DNA of 39,150 nt, from contig QIKP01000035.1 in NCBI GenBank assembly GCA_003233055.1, forward strand, positions 1-39,150. Direction: 5' to 3'. The notes under the pieces are model-generated. The model made no database searches. It was given only the letters and a program-made list of their open reading frames with translations, and was not told the origin of the DNA. Source of the stretch: Planctomycetaceae bacterium. Lineage in GTDB: Bacteria; Planctomycetota; Planctomycetia; Pirellulales; Lacipirellulaceae. Both the position numbers and the translations under genes were made by a program. Positions 1 through 7,068 of the stretch are shown here, one piece after another. Within the stretch, counting starts at the first letter, position 1. Each line of letters begins with the position of its first letter.

Positions 1-244
1 GGCGACTTTCAATGGCCCGGCGCAAAGCGTCGCTAACCAACTCGGTTGCCAACGAATTGCCGATCGACCAGCCAACCACTTTGCGGCCGAACAGATCGAG
101 CACCACGGCCAGGTAGACCCAGCCAGCGGCAGTAGGAAGATAGGTGATGTCCACTACCCACTTCTGGTTCGGAGCCTCGGTCGTGAAGTCGCGATCGAGC
201 CGGTTCGGTGCCGGACGTTTGCTCGGATCGTCGGCGCAGAGGCC
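1..244 (-). pseudogene. IS3-family transposase (OrfB) remnant, truncated
   Basis: Read on the minus strand, an open frame runs from an in-frame TAA at 245-247 off the left edge of the window. It contains APNRLDRDFTTEAPNQKWVV, then DITYLPT and LAVVLDLFGRKVVGWS, the start of the rve/DDE integrase core of IS3-family OrfB proteins, with the first catalytic Asp in the WVVDITY block. The roughly 100 N-terminal residues of a normal OrfB (the HTH_21 region) are absent: the frame closes just upstream and a tRNA gene begins 30 bases away. The missing 5' part and the lack of any start codon suggest a decayed insertion next to tRNA-Pro. The left end lies outside the window, so the state of the 3' half and the terminal repeat is unknown. 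Confidence 0.8.
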
Positions 245-275
245 TTAGGTTCGCCGTATTGGAAGAAACGATGAG

Positions 276-349
276 TCGGGGCGACACGATTCGAACGTGC
301 GACCTACTGGTCCCAAACCAGTCGCGCTACCAGGCTGCGCCACGCCCCG
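276..349 (-). tRNA. tRNA-Pro (anticodon UGG)
   Basis: Read on the minus strand the 74 bases fold into a cloverleaf. The acceptor stem is CGGGGCG paired with CGCCCCG and followed by discriminator A. The anticodon arm is ACTGG-TTTGGGA-CCAGT with TGG at the anticodon position, and the T-arm carries GTTCGAATC. The anticodon UGG reads proline CCN codons. No CCA is encoded at the 3' end, so CCA must be added by nucleotidyltransferase. The gene lies 80 bases downstream of parB on the same strand and directly upstream of the IS3 remnant. Confidence 0.96.
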
Positions 350-429
350 AACTTGAACGCGGCCCGCATCCTAACCGATGGAAGCCAATCGGGCAATTCC
401 CTTCGCAGGCTGGCCTTTCTCCGGGTCTC

Positions 430-1419
430 TCAGGCCGCATCGCGGGTCGAGGTACTGGTAACAAGGAGGGCTCGAATCCGTTCGAATTCGCTTGGGCTGG
501 CAAAGTGGATCGTCACTTTGCCTTTGCCTTTGGTATTTTGCGTCAGCGTGACTTGGGTCCCAAGGGACGTTTTGAGTTCTTGCTCCAGGGCGGCAATTTG
601 CTCGCCCCGGGTGCTCTTTCCAGGCCGCGAGTGGCCTCCCGCTCCGACCAGTTGCAGTAGGTCGTCGTCGAGCGAGTGGACTTCGTTTTGCACCGCCCGC
701 TCGGTCGCTCGGACAGAGAGCGACTCCGTCTGGATCCGTTTGGCGAAGGCGATCTGTTCCGCCTCTTCGCCCAAGGGGAGTAGCGCCCGGGCATGGCCTT
801 GTGAGATATCGCCGGCCGAGATCATTTGCTTGACTTCCTCGGGAAGCTCCAACAGGCGAATCAGGTTAGCGATGGTGGAGCGGTCGATGTGGATCCGCGC
901 CGCGAGGTCTTCTTGCGTGCATTGGTAATCTTGCAAGTACTTTTGGAAACAGGCCGCCTTTTCCAGCGCGTTGAGGTCTTTGCGCTGGACATTCTCCACG
1001 ATTGCAATTTCCGCCATCTGCTGGTCGGTCACTTCACGTACCTGCACTGGCACGCGTTCCCAGCCAGCCGCCGTGGCGGCTCGCAGCCGGCGCTCACCGG
1101 CGATCAGCTCAAACCGATCGCCCGCCTGCCTGACGACCAGCGGCTGGATGACGCCATGGGCGCGAATGCTGTCTGCAAGATCGGCGATCTCCGCTTCGCC
1201 AAAGTGCTTGCGTGGTTGGTGAGGATTCGTATCGATCGCCACAATATCGAGCCAAAGCTGGCCGTTGTAGTCGCGGTCCATCGCCTCGGCATTGCTTGCT
1301 TCGCTAGCACCGGTGTTGGCGAATCGGTCTTCCGGTGCGGCGATGGAAGTCGACGGTTCGTCGAGCGTGCGGCCTAGGAGTGCTTCTAGTCCACGACCTA
1401 ATCTGCGAGTTTCTGCCAC
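430..1419 (-). CDS. parB: chromosome-partitioning protein ParB (Spo0J family)
   Basis: ParB is a CTP-dependent DNA clamp that loads at parS sites and spreads to organise the origin region for segregation. The 329-residue protein opens with the typical RRLGRGLEALLG N-terminus. The CTPase/ParB-N domain (about 55-150) carries HQPRKHF, GERRLRA (108-114) and ENVQRKDLN (142-150). A helix-turn-helix follows (TQEDLAARIHIDRSTIANLI), then a short linker and a C-terminal dimerisation segment. I chose the GTG at 1419 because AGAAGGA lies 8 bases upstream and the family N-terminus begins there; an upstream TTG at 1485 adds 22 atypical residues. No parA lies beside it, although parA-parB is the usual arrangement, and I found no parS-like TGTTTCACGTGAAACA site in the window. 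The upstream same-strand neighbour is a membrane NTPase. Confidence 0.95.
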   Translation of the reverse strand: MAETRRLGRGLEALLGRTLDEPSTSIAAPEDRFANTGASEASNAEAMDRDYNGQLWLDIVAIDTNPHQPRKHFGEAEIADLADSIRAHGVIQPLVVRQAGDRFELIAGERRLRAATAAGWERVPVQVREVTDQQMAEIAIVENVQRKDLNALEKAACFQKYLQDYQCTQEDLAARIHIDRSTIANLIRLLELPEEVKQMISAGDISQGHARALLPLGEEAEQIAFAKRIQTESLSVRATERAVQNEVHSLDDDLLQLVGAGGHSRPGKSTRGEQIAALEQELKTSLGTQVTLTQNTKGKGKVTIHFASPSEFERIRALLVTSTSTRDAA

Positions 1420-1599
1420 GTTCGGTTTCCTTCTACCCAAATTCGTTACCATGCTCACCACCGTTGCGAGCGTCACCTGCAACAAGGTATCGGCAGAAAA
1501 CGCGCTTCTCCTTCGACATCAGTTTTTCATTCTTGCGAGGTCGGTCGGCCCAGCGCTTCGTGCTCCGAGCACCTCCGACCTCAGGAAGTCGCCCGTTCC

Positions 1600-1607
1600 T
1601 GCTAGCA
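1600..1607. promoter_or_regulatory. palindromic octamer TGCTAGCA, copy 1
   Basis: A perfect 8-bp palindrome immediately after the TAG stop of the NTPase gene and about 180 bases upstream of parB. It is one of six exact copies I can see, all outside genes. Function unknown; an operator or protein-binding site is inference only. Confidence 0.3.
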
Positions 1608-3113
1608 CTAGCTTGCCGACAAGCCGCGATCAATGGCTGCCTGTTCGCGACCAAAGACGGCCAGGGTTGCTTCGAAGGTGTCGCGGGGGATTTTCCAAAC
1701 CGGGTTGGCGTCGGTGTGGGAGTTGCAATGGGCGACGATCACCCGATAGAGAAATTTAAACAAATTTCGTGGGACGCGCAGCGATGCGAAGGCGTCGATC
1801 ATCCGTTGGTCGGAAACCTCCTCGGCAAAGAGGGCACGCAGCTTGGGCGTTTGGCCATCGGCCGCACAGGCGTCGAGCCGCGCGTTGGCCAGGTCGTAGA
1901 GCGCTTCGCCGGTCCAGTCGAGCGAAGGGATCATGTTTTGTTTGTCGATCCGTGCGCGCTGATGAAACTCCCGGCTTTCGCGGTTAAGGTGTTCGACCAA
2001 TTCACTCGCCAGGAGCAGTTTGAGACCAACGCCCGGTTGCTTGAGGAATTTGTTGTCGAGCATCGACCAAACAAAATCTCGCATCAACTCGACCGACCCG
2101 TTGACGAGGTGCGGCTCATCGACACGATCGACCAGCACGGCGATGCCCGAGTAGCCGAGCGACTGCAAGATGCCTTGAAATTTGGTGAGCAGCTCGTATC
2201 GGTCGTCCGTTCGCCGTTTGTTGGGAAGTGGCTGGCCCTGCAGGTCACGGGTGGTCATACGGAGGAAAAGCTTTCGGAGCGACGCGGTGTCGCGCTTCAG
2301 TGCGCGGACGTTCTTGGAAACGCCGCGCGCCTCGAAGTGGCACTTCCACCATCGCAAGAGCCAAGGGACCCAGCCCAGCACGGCGAAGACTATTGCCATC
2401 CAGAGCCAAACGTCGGTCAGTTGTTCTTTCCACCAAAGCGATCCGAGGAGGGCAAACAGACCGGCCGAGAGGCTCATGCCGAGCGCCGGTGCGGCAAGCG
2501 CTGGCAACGCGCGATGGCGCAGTTTGCGGCGAAGCTGACCGGTGCGAACGGCGAACGACTCGGCAAGTGAATCGTCGTAGCAAGCAGCCAGGAGGAGCAG
2601 GTCTCGTTTTTGATGGCTGTCGAGTTGAGTGCGCAGCTCGACGTCTAGTTGATTGGTAGGTGGATTCCCCGCCGCCTTTGCTCCGAGTGCAAGGTTCACA
2701 AGGTTCGTCACACCGAGCGACAAGATCGCGTCCATGTGGTCCCACAGTTTCCATTCGGCGAGGACCTTCGACGAGTCGCGCTGCTTGCGGGCGGGAAGGC
2801 GGTCGGCGAATCGGTCGAGGAACGGGTTGAAATCGTCGTACTCGATGACCCATACCTTGGAGTCTGCCTTCCCCTGATTGTACTCTTGCAATCGCCCGAC
2901 GATCTGCAAACGCATGGCGGTCTTGCCGGCCCCTTTTTCGCCGAAGACGATCGAAGTCGCCGGATCGCCCGGATCACCAAACACCTTATCCCACGCTGGG
3001 TGGTAGGTCTTCGTGCGGCAGCGGTTCTTGAAGACCGGGTCGGTCTGCGCGTCTTCCTCCGCAAAGGGATTGGTCGCGACGCCGTGGTGTTCGAGAAAGT
3101 TTTCAGTACGCAT
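1608..3113 (-). CDS. membrane-anchored P-loop NTPase, KAP-like architecture
   Basis: A 501-residue protein of unknown role. Walker A is GEKGAGKT (58-65) and a Walker B-like segment is IAVLVDRVDE (about 324-333). Between them sit two hydrophobic helices (about 203-226 and 234-254) separated by only a few residues, followed by basic residues, so the NTPase domain appears interrupted by a membrane hairpin. This is the layout of KAP-family P-loop NTPases, but the canonical KAP motifs are not clear and I do not assign it firmly. The ATG at 3113 is preferred because conserved-looking sequence (MRTENFLEHHGVATNPF) begins there; there is no convincing Shine-Dalgarno site. It is transcribed toward parB with a 190-base gap. 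A palindromic repeat lies just upstream. Confidence 0.75.
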   Translation of the reverse strand: MRTENFLEHHGVATNPFAEEDAQTDPVFKNRCRTKTYHPAWDKVFGDPGDPATSIVFGEKGAGKTAMRLQIVGRLQEYNQGKADSKVWVIEYDDFNPFLDRFADRLPARKQRDSSKVLAEWKLWDHMDAILSLGVTNLVNLALGAKAAGNPPTNQLDVELRTQLDSHQKRDLLLLAACYDDSLAESFAVRTGQLRRKLRHRALPALAAPALGMSLSAGLFALLGSLWWKEQLTDVWLWMAIVFAVLGWVPWLLRWWKCHFEARGVSKNVRALKRDTASLRKLFLRMTTRDLQGQPLPNKRRTDDRYELLTKFQGILQSLGYSGIAVLVDRVDEPHLVNGSVELMRDFVWSMLDNKFLKQPGVGLKLLLASELVEHLNRESREFHQRARIDKQNMIPSLDWTGEALYDLANARLDACAADGQTPKLRALFAEEVSDQRMIDAFASLRVPRNLFKFLYRVIVAHCNSHTDANPVWKIPRDTFEATLAVFGREQAAIDRGLSAS

Positions 3114-3153
3114 GATGATCGTTGCCAGAGATGCTTGAGCCAATCTTCTTAGT

Positions 3154-3206
3154 CGGACCGCCCACACGGTCCATGTTTCCTCGCGAACCGCGTGGCGGTC
3201 CGGCTA
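3154..3206 (+). repeat. REP-like palindrome family A, copy 1
   Basis: Two overlapping palindromic units, CGGACCGCCCACACGGTCC and CGAACCGC-GTG-GCGGTCC, end in GCGGTCCGGCTA. The same ending occurs at 14607-14618 and 30718-30729, always in the same orientation and outside genes. This copy is upstream of the NTPase gene. The rest of the gap between 3114 and 3413 (an AC-rich stretch at about 3265-3320) shows nothing else I recognise. Confidence 0.7.
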
Positions 3207-3413
3207 ACCCTACTTTGTAAGGTGCGACCAAGACATAGGTAACGGCCGAGAACGTGCCTTCACTCTTGAATCAACACCTATCTACCCTAACCAATACAAC
3301 CCAACAGACAAGCGGTAGGGCCCATCGAACGGAAGACCGATCGACACGAGGTAGACCAAGGACGACCCCCAACAGGTGGGACCAAGGGGAGGCAATGACA
3401 AATCGCCGTTGGT

Positions 3414-4799
3414 TCACCGGGCCTCGACGCGGTCTTCCAGTCCGAGTCGCTTCATTTTTTTATAGAGCGTGGTTCGGTTGATTCCGAGGGTGTCGGCGGT
3501 GGCGTTGCGGTTCCACCCGTTCGACTCCAGCACTTCGAGAATGATTTGCCGCTCGGGGCCTTCGAGCGCTTCCTTGAGTGTTTGCCCGGAGGTTAGCGAG
3601 GCCTCCTGGCCACGGTTGCCGGTGCCGATGCGAAGATCCATGGGCAAGTCGGAGACTTCGATCAACGCCCCTTTGCCGAGGAGCACCGCGCGCTCGACGA
3701 CGTTTTGCAATTCCCGAACGTTACCAGGCCAAGTGTGGTTTCTCATGCAGGCGATCGCGTTGTCGCTGAAGCCGGTGACCTCGCGGCTCACTTCGTCGCG
3801 AGCTTCCGTTAAAAACTTCTCGGCAAGCATCGGGATGTCGCTCGATCGCTGTCGCAACGAGGGGAGCTCGACGTTGATCACGTTGACTCGGTAGTAAAGG
3901 TCTTGTCGGAAGGTTCCGTCGGCGACGTTCTTGGCGAGGTCTTCGTTGGTGGCAAGGATGACCCGAACGTCGACGTTGTAAGTTTTGGTTCCGCCCACTG
4001 CCTCGAAGGCTAGCTCTTGCAGCACCCGCAGCAGCTTGACCTGCATCGCTGGGCTGGCGGTGCCGATCTCGTCGAGGAAAATCGTCCCGCCGTCGGCCTG
4101 AAGAAACTTTCCCGTTTTGTCCGAAGTCGCTCCGGTGAAGGCGCCGGCAACGTGGCCGAACAGTTCGCTTTCTAGCAGATTTTCAGGTAGCGCGCCACAG
4201 GCGACTTCAACGAACGGCCCTTTTGCGCGACCGCTGCGACGATGAATGGCCCGGGCAATCATACTTTTGCCGGTGCCACTTTCGCCGGTCACCAGGACCG
4301 TAGCGCGGGTATCGGCAATGCTCTCGATCATCTCATAAACGCGGAGCATGCGTGGATCTTGCCCGATGATATTTCCCATGCCGTAATGCCGATCGAGCTC
4401 GGCCTTGAGCTGCGAATTTTCGGTAAGCACCTTCCGGTTGGAAAGAGCCCGCTCGATCGCCATCAGCAGTTCTTCGTCGATAAGCGGCTTAGTGAGAAAG
4501 TCAAACGCGCCAGCGCGAACGGCGTCGATCGCCATGTCGGGCGTTCCGTAGCCGGTCATCATCAAGACTTGGGTAGCAGGCCAGCGGCGGAGGGATTGTT
4601 CGAGAAAGTCGAACCCATCTTCGTCGCCAAGCCGGACGTCGACCATCGCCACGTCGTACGCTGCCGCTTCACACGCAGCGAATGCCTCGGCGCAGGAACG
4701 AGCCGTATCGAGCTCGTATCCCTGCTCGCGAAGCCAATCGGCCATCGATTCGAGGACATGGAGGTCGTCGTCAACAAGTAGTAGCCGGGCATTCGACAT
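3414..4799 (-). CDS. sigma54-dependent NtrC-family response regulator
   Basis: A 461-residue transcriptional activator with all three expected parts. The N-terminal receiver domain has acidic pocket DDD at 10-12 and phospho-acceptor Asp54 in MVDVRLGDEDG. The AAA+ domain has Walker A GESGTGKS, the sigma54-contacting GAFTGA loop, and Walker B TIFLDEIG. A C-terminal Fis-type helix-turn-helix (NRNATADTLGINRTTLYKKM) completes it. Proteins of this type are phosphorylated by a sensor kinase, oligomerise and use ATP to open sigma54 promoters. No kinase gene is adjacent, so its partner is elsewhere and its target genes cannot be read from context. The ATG at 4799 gives the normal receiver start; a TTG six codons upstream is less likely. 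The 235 bases upstream (4800-5034) contain no gene and no -24/-12 element that I could see. Confidence 0.93.
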   Translation of the reverse strand: MSNARLLLVDDDLHVLESMADWLREQGYELDTARSCAEAFAACEAAAYDVAMVDVRLGDEDGFDFLEQSLRRWPATQVLMMTGYGTPDMAIDAVRAGAFDFLTKPLIDEELLMAIERALSNRKVLTENSQLKAELDRHYGMGNIIGQDPRMLRVYEMIESIADTRATVLVTGESGTGKSMIARAIHRRSGRAKGPFVEVACGALPENLLESELFGHVAGAFTGATSDKTGKFLQADGGTIFLDEIGTASPAMQVKLLRVLQELAFEAVGGTKTYNVDVRVILATNEDLAKNVADGTFRQDLYYRVNVINVELPSLRQRSSDIPMLAEKFLTEARDEVSREVTGFSDNAIACMRNHTWPGNVRELQNVVERAVLLGKGALIEVSDLPMDLRIGTGNRGQEASLTSGQTLKEALEGPERQIILEVLESNGWNRNATADTLGINRTTLYKKMKRLGLEDRVEAR

Positions 4800-5034
4800 G
4801 AAAGAGCTGCTGGGCAAGGTGGGGTGACGCTAAATTTCAATACCGTGGGCCCACGCAGTCGCCGGAGCAGTTGCGAAGAACCCACAAGTATCTAGGTCAC
4901 ACGTGGCCCAAGGTCAACAAAGTGCGGTTTTAGAACAAACGGTGCGAGGGCGATTGCCGCAGAAGAGGCGGGCGCGAGACGGCTAATCGGCACAACCGTT
5001 GCGACGGGCAGCGGGGCAACGCAGGCCTGTTTCA

Positions 5035-5454
5035 CTAGGGGAGAACTTCGAACGGTTGTCCCTTGGCAGTACGATAGACCCCAAAGTGACGTCGGTCGAG
5101 CGTGAAAACTCGAGTCATACTTTCCCGGTTAGCCAAATGGACCAGTGCAGCATCCGCGAGATCAACGTCCTGGTCATGAAAGGTACCGAACACGGCCCTG
5201 ATACCATCGAGGTCCGAGGCGTGGAGCGGCAACAACCCATAAATGCCGTCGCGCACCGCTGAGAGCAGCTTTGCCCGATCCGTAGGATATCGTCGCAAAC
5301 GATAGGAAGCCTCGGTCAGCACGGGCCAACAGGTAAATGCCTTGCCTACGGGTAAGAGTTTGGCTTGCTCCAAGCAAGCGGTGTGCATCGGATCGTTTGC
5401 ATCGTAAAGCGCGATAAGTGGTCCAGCGTCGACCAAAACGGGTTCAACGTTCAT
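5035..5454 (-). CDS. PIN-domain toxin (VapC-like ribonuclease)
   Basis: A 139-residue protein covering one PIN domain. The acidic metal-binding residues expected of VapC-type ribonucleases are visible: Asp9 in VLVDAGPLIAL, Glu48 in PVLTEAS, Asp101 in VDLADAALVHLA and Asp120 in FTLDRRHFGVYR. Such toxins cleave RNA, often tRNA or rRNA, when released from the antitoxin. The ATG at 5454 is preceded by GGAAGGG 9-10 bases upstream; a TTG three codons earlier is possible. The start lies inside the end of the antitoxin gene (11-base overlap), which implies translational coupling. Alternative reading: a stand-alone PIN nuclease not acting as a toxin, but the overlapping small upstream gene argues for a toxin-antitoxin pair. 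Confidence 0.85.
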   Translation of the reverse strand: MNVEPVLVDAGPLIALYDANDPMHTACLEQAKLLPVGKAFTCWPVLTEASYRLRRYPTDRAKLLSAVRDGIYGLLPLHASDLDGIRAVFGTFHDQDVDLADAALVHLANRESMTRVFTLDRRHFGVYRTAKGQPFEVLP

Positions 5455-5698
5455 CCTGGCCAAACCCTTCCATGTACTTCGGGTTGGTGCTTAGATCGCC
5501 TGGGCTATCGGTAATGGAGCCGATCATCTCGCGCTCGTTGAGTACGTCGTAGAGCGACTTAGTAAGCGGTTTTTCGTTGCCAGCCACTGCGCCGGAGTCG
5601 GCACTGCGCACTAATTGCTCGGCGAAGCGTCGCTTCTCGTTCGACGTTAAGGCACTTTCCGCCTGTGTTAGCAGGTCGTTGTAAGCATTGGTACTCAT
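5444..5698 (-). CDS. putative antitoxin of the PIN-domain toxin
   Basis: An 84-residue acidic protein encoded directly upstream of the PIN toxin and overlapping its start, the usual position of an antitoxin. The N-terminal half (NAYNDLLTQAESALTSNEKR) could form helices. I see no clear ribbon-helix-helix, AbrB or Phd domain. The C-terminal region (MIGSITDSPGDLSTNPKYME) is the part likely to wrap the toxin. The ATG at 5698 follows AAGGGTGATGACA, so the ribosome-binding site lies within the tandem repeat at 5701-5739. A GTG and an ATG three and two codons upstream are also in frame within the last repeat unit, so the exact start is uncertain. Assignment rests mainly on context. Confidence 0.7.
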   Translation of the reverse strand: MSTNAYNDLLTQAESALTSNEKRRFAEQLVRSADSGAVAGNEKPLTKSLYDVLNEREMIGSITDSPGDLSTNPKYMEGFGQDER

Positions 5699-5700
5699 TG

Positions 5701-5739
5701 TCATCACCCTTTGTCATCACCCTTTGTCATCACCCTTCG
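5701..5739 (-). repeat. three 13-bp tandem repeats carrying the antitoxin ribosome-binding site
   Basis: On the plus strand the unit TCATCACCCTTTG occurs at 5701-5713 and 5714-5726, and as TCATCACCCTTCG at 5727-5739. On the coding strand each unit reads AAAGGGTGATGAC, a Shine-Dalgarno-like AAGGG followed closely by GTGATGA. The unit nearest the gene therefore supplies the likely ribosome-binding site, and the others are copies of it. Changing the unit number would change the leader. Confidence 0.85.
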
Positions 5740-5762
5740 CCCCGCGATTGGCTACCTTCCTC

Positions 5763-5768
5763 ATTGTA
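5763..5768 (-). promoter_or_regulatory. possible -10 element of the toxin-antitoxin operon
   Basis: On the minus strand TACAAT lies about 65 bases upstream of the antitoxin ATG, in the gap after xerC. No good -35 hexamer is present at 16-18 bases, so this is weak. Confidence 0.25.
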
Positions 5769-5802
5769 ATACGATTGCCTGCAAAGAGCCAGCACGGATT
5801 GC

Positions 5803-6714
5803 TCACCCGGCCCGGGGGTGCGCCTTCTCATAGACCTTGCGCAGGCTGCTGGTCGAGACGTGCGTGTAGATCTGCGTGGTGACGAGACTCTTGTGCCCGA
5901 GGAGTTCTTGCACGCTTCGGATGTCGGCACCCCGGTCAAGTAGGTGGGTGGCGAAACTATGCCGCAAGGTGTGGGGGGAGGTGCGACCGTCGAGGCCCGA
6001 CTCCTGGATGTACTTCTCGAGCATCCGACCGATGCTGCGCGTGGTGAGCCTAGTGCCAAACCGGTTGGTGAAGACCGGAGCCGCGCGGCCCGACTCTTCT
6101 TTGGGGGAGAGCTCGCGCACGGCGAGCCACTTCTGGAGCGCGCGGCAGGCATAGGACCCGATCGGGGCGATGCGCTCTTTGCGCCCTTTTCCGCGAACCC
6201 GGAGGATGCCTTGGTCGAAGTCGAGGTCCCCGTCGTCCATGCCAACGACTTCACTCACGCGCAAGCCAGCCGAGTAGAGGGTTTCCAGGAGGGCTTGGTC
6301 GCGGCTGCTCAGCTTACTCTTGGCCTTGCCCTTTTGAAGTGGCGCAGAGAGGAGGCGGGAGATTTCGCTGGTCGTCAAGAAGTGTGGCAGCTTGCGCCCC
6401 TTCCGTGGATTTCGGAGGGGGGCGGCGGGATTCGTTTTGGCCCAACCGTCGCGCTGGCCAAACCGGTAGAAGCTCCGCACCGACGCGAGACGACGTGCGA
6501 TCGACGCCTTGGCAAACCCCGCTTCGGATAGCGCCGCCACGTAGCCTCGCAGCTCGACGGTGGTAATCGAATCGGGATTGGGAGTTCCGCCAGCTTCGTC
6601 GGCTAGATAGTCGGCAAGCGAGAAAAGGTCTTCGCGATACGCCTTGATCGTATGCGGGCTGCAGTTTCTCTCGGCGTCGAGATGCCGCAGGAACTTAGCG
6701 ATGTGGCGGTGCAT
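5803..6714 (-). CDS. xerC: tyrosine recombinase XerC/XerD
   Basis: A 303-residue site-specific recombinase that, with a partner, resolves chromosome dimers at dif near the terminus. The N-terminal SAM-like core-binding domain (about 1-95) contains SPHTIKAYREDL. The catalytic domain carries the full set: Arg152 (AGLRVSE), Lys176 (RVRGKGRKER), His248 and Arg251 (HTLRHSFATHLL), His274 (LLGHKSL) and nucleophile Tyr283 (TQIYTHVS). The length fits chromosomal Xer proteins better than phage or integron integrases. No phage genes or att-like repeats lie nearby. It starts nine bases after the stop of the small upstream gene with no Shine-Dalgarno site of its own, so translation is probably coupled. 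XerC and XerD cannot be separated by eye. Confidence 0.93.
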   Translation of the reverse strand: MHRHIAKFLRHLDAERNCSPHTIKAYREDLFSLADYLADEAGGTPNPDSITTVELRGYVAALSEAGFAKASIARRLASVRSFYRFGQRDGWAKTNPAAPLRNPRKGRKLPHFLTTSEISRLLSAPLQKGKAKSKLSSRDQALLETLYSAGLRVSEVVGMDDGDLDFDQGILRVRGKGRKERIAPIGSYACRALQKWLAVRELSPKEESGRAAPVFTNRFGTRLTTRSIGRMLEKYIQESGLDGRTSPHTLRHSFATHLLDRGADIRSVQELLGHKSLVTTQIYTHVSTSSLRKVYEKAHPRAG

Positions 6715-6723
6715 GCAAAGGGG

Positions 6724-6954
6724 TCAGTCGTCGACGTTCTGCGGGATCGTAAACCGTGAGATGTGGCGGGTGTTCGCTTCGCGGCGGATTTTTTTCCCGA
6801 GCACGGCGGCGTCGTACCACGAAAAACTCAGCTCCGGGTCGGCCGCTTGGCGACCAAGGGTGCGGAGGGCTTGGGCCTGTTGCGAATCGTCGTAAAGCAG
6901 GATGTAACGCTCTTTGCCTTTGACGAGTGCAAGCACATTGATGTCGTCGCTCAT
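6724..6954 (-). CDS. small conserved protein upstream of xerC
   Basis: A 76-residue protein I do not recognise by function. The ATG at 6954 is preceded by GGAGG nine bases upstream, a strong ribosome-binding site, and an upstream in-frame start at 7011 is therefore rejected. The sequence (MSDDINVLALVKGKERYILL, then YDDSQQAQALRTLGRQA) has no signal peptide or TM segment and looks like a compact soluble alpha/beta protein. It sits nine bases before xerC on the same strand, so the two are probably cotranscribed. Whether it has a role in recombination is unknown. Confidence 0.75.
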   Translation of the reverse strand: MSDDINVLALVKGKERYILLYDDSQQAQALRTLGRQAADPELSFSWYDAAVLGKKIRREANTRHISRFTIPQNVDD

Positions 6955-7068
6955 AGTGGGGGCCTCCGTGCGGCAGGTGGGTCGGGGGAGCAACCGATGC
7001 TGGCGAGCCAACTCGCGGCCAATTCCGTTGGCTGCGGCGGGGGGCTCGCACTGAGTTGCTAAACGTCC

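Noticed and set aside
430..1607. parS site near parB
   Set aside because: I looked for TGTTTCACGTGAAACA and close variants and found none; TGCTAGCA is too short and unlike it.
1335..2570. A 411-codon plus-strand frame
   Set aside because: It lies opposite parB and the NTPase gene, whose motifs are clear; its peptide has no family blocks and GC-driven antisense composition.
4800..5034. sigma54 promoter upstream of the NtrC-type regulator
   Set aside because: No TGGC-N8-TGC-like -24/-12 pair was convincing.
5701..5739. Short CRISPR-like array
   Set aside because: The 13-bp units are directly adjacent without spacers and no cas gene is present; it is a tandem repeat in a leader.
5803..6714. 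Phage or integron integrase
   Set aside because: Length and motifs fit chromosomal XerC/D; no attI, attC, excisionase or phage genes are near.
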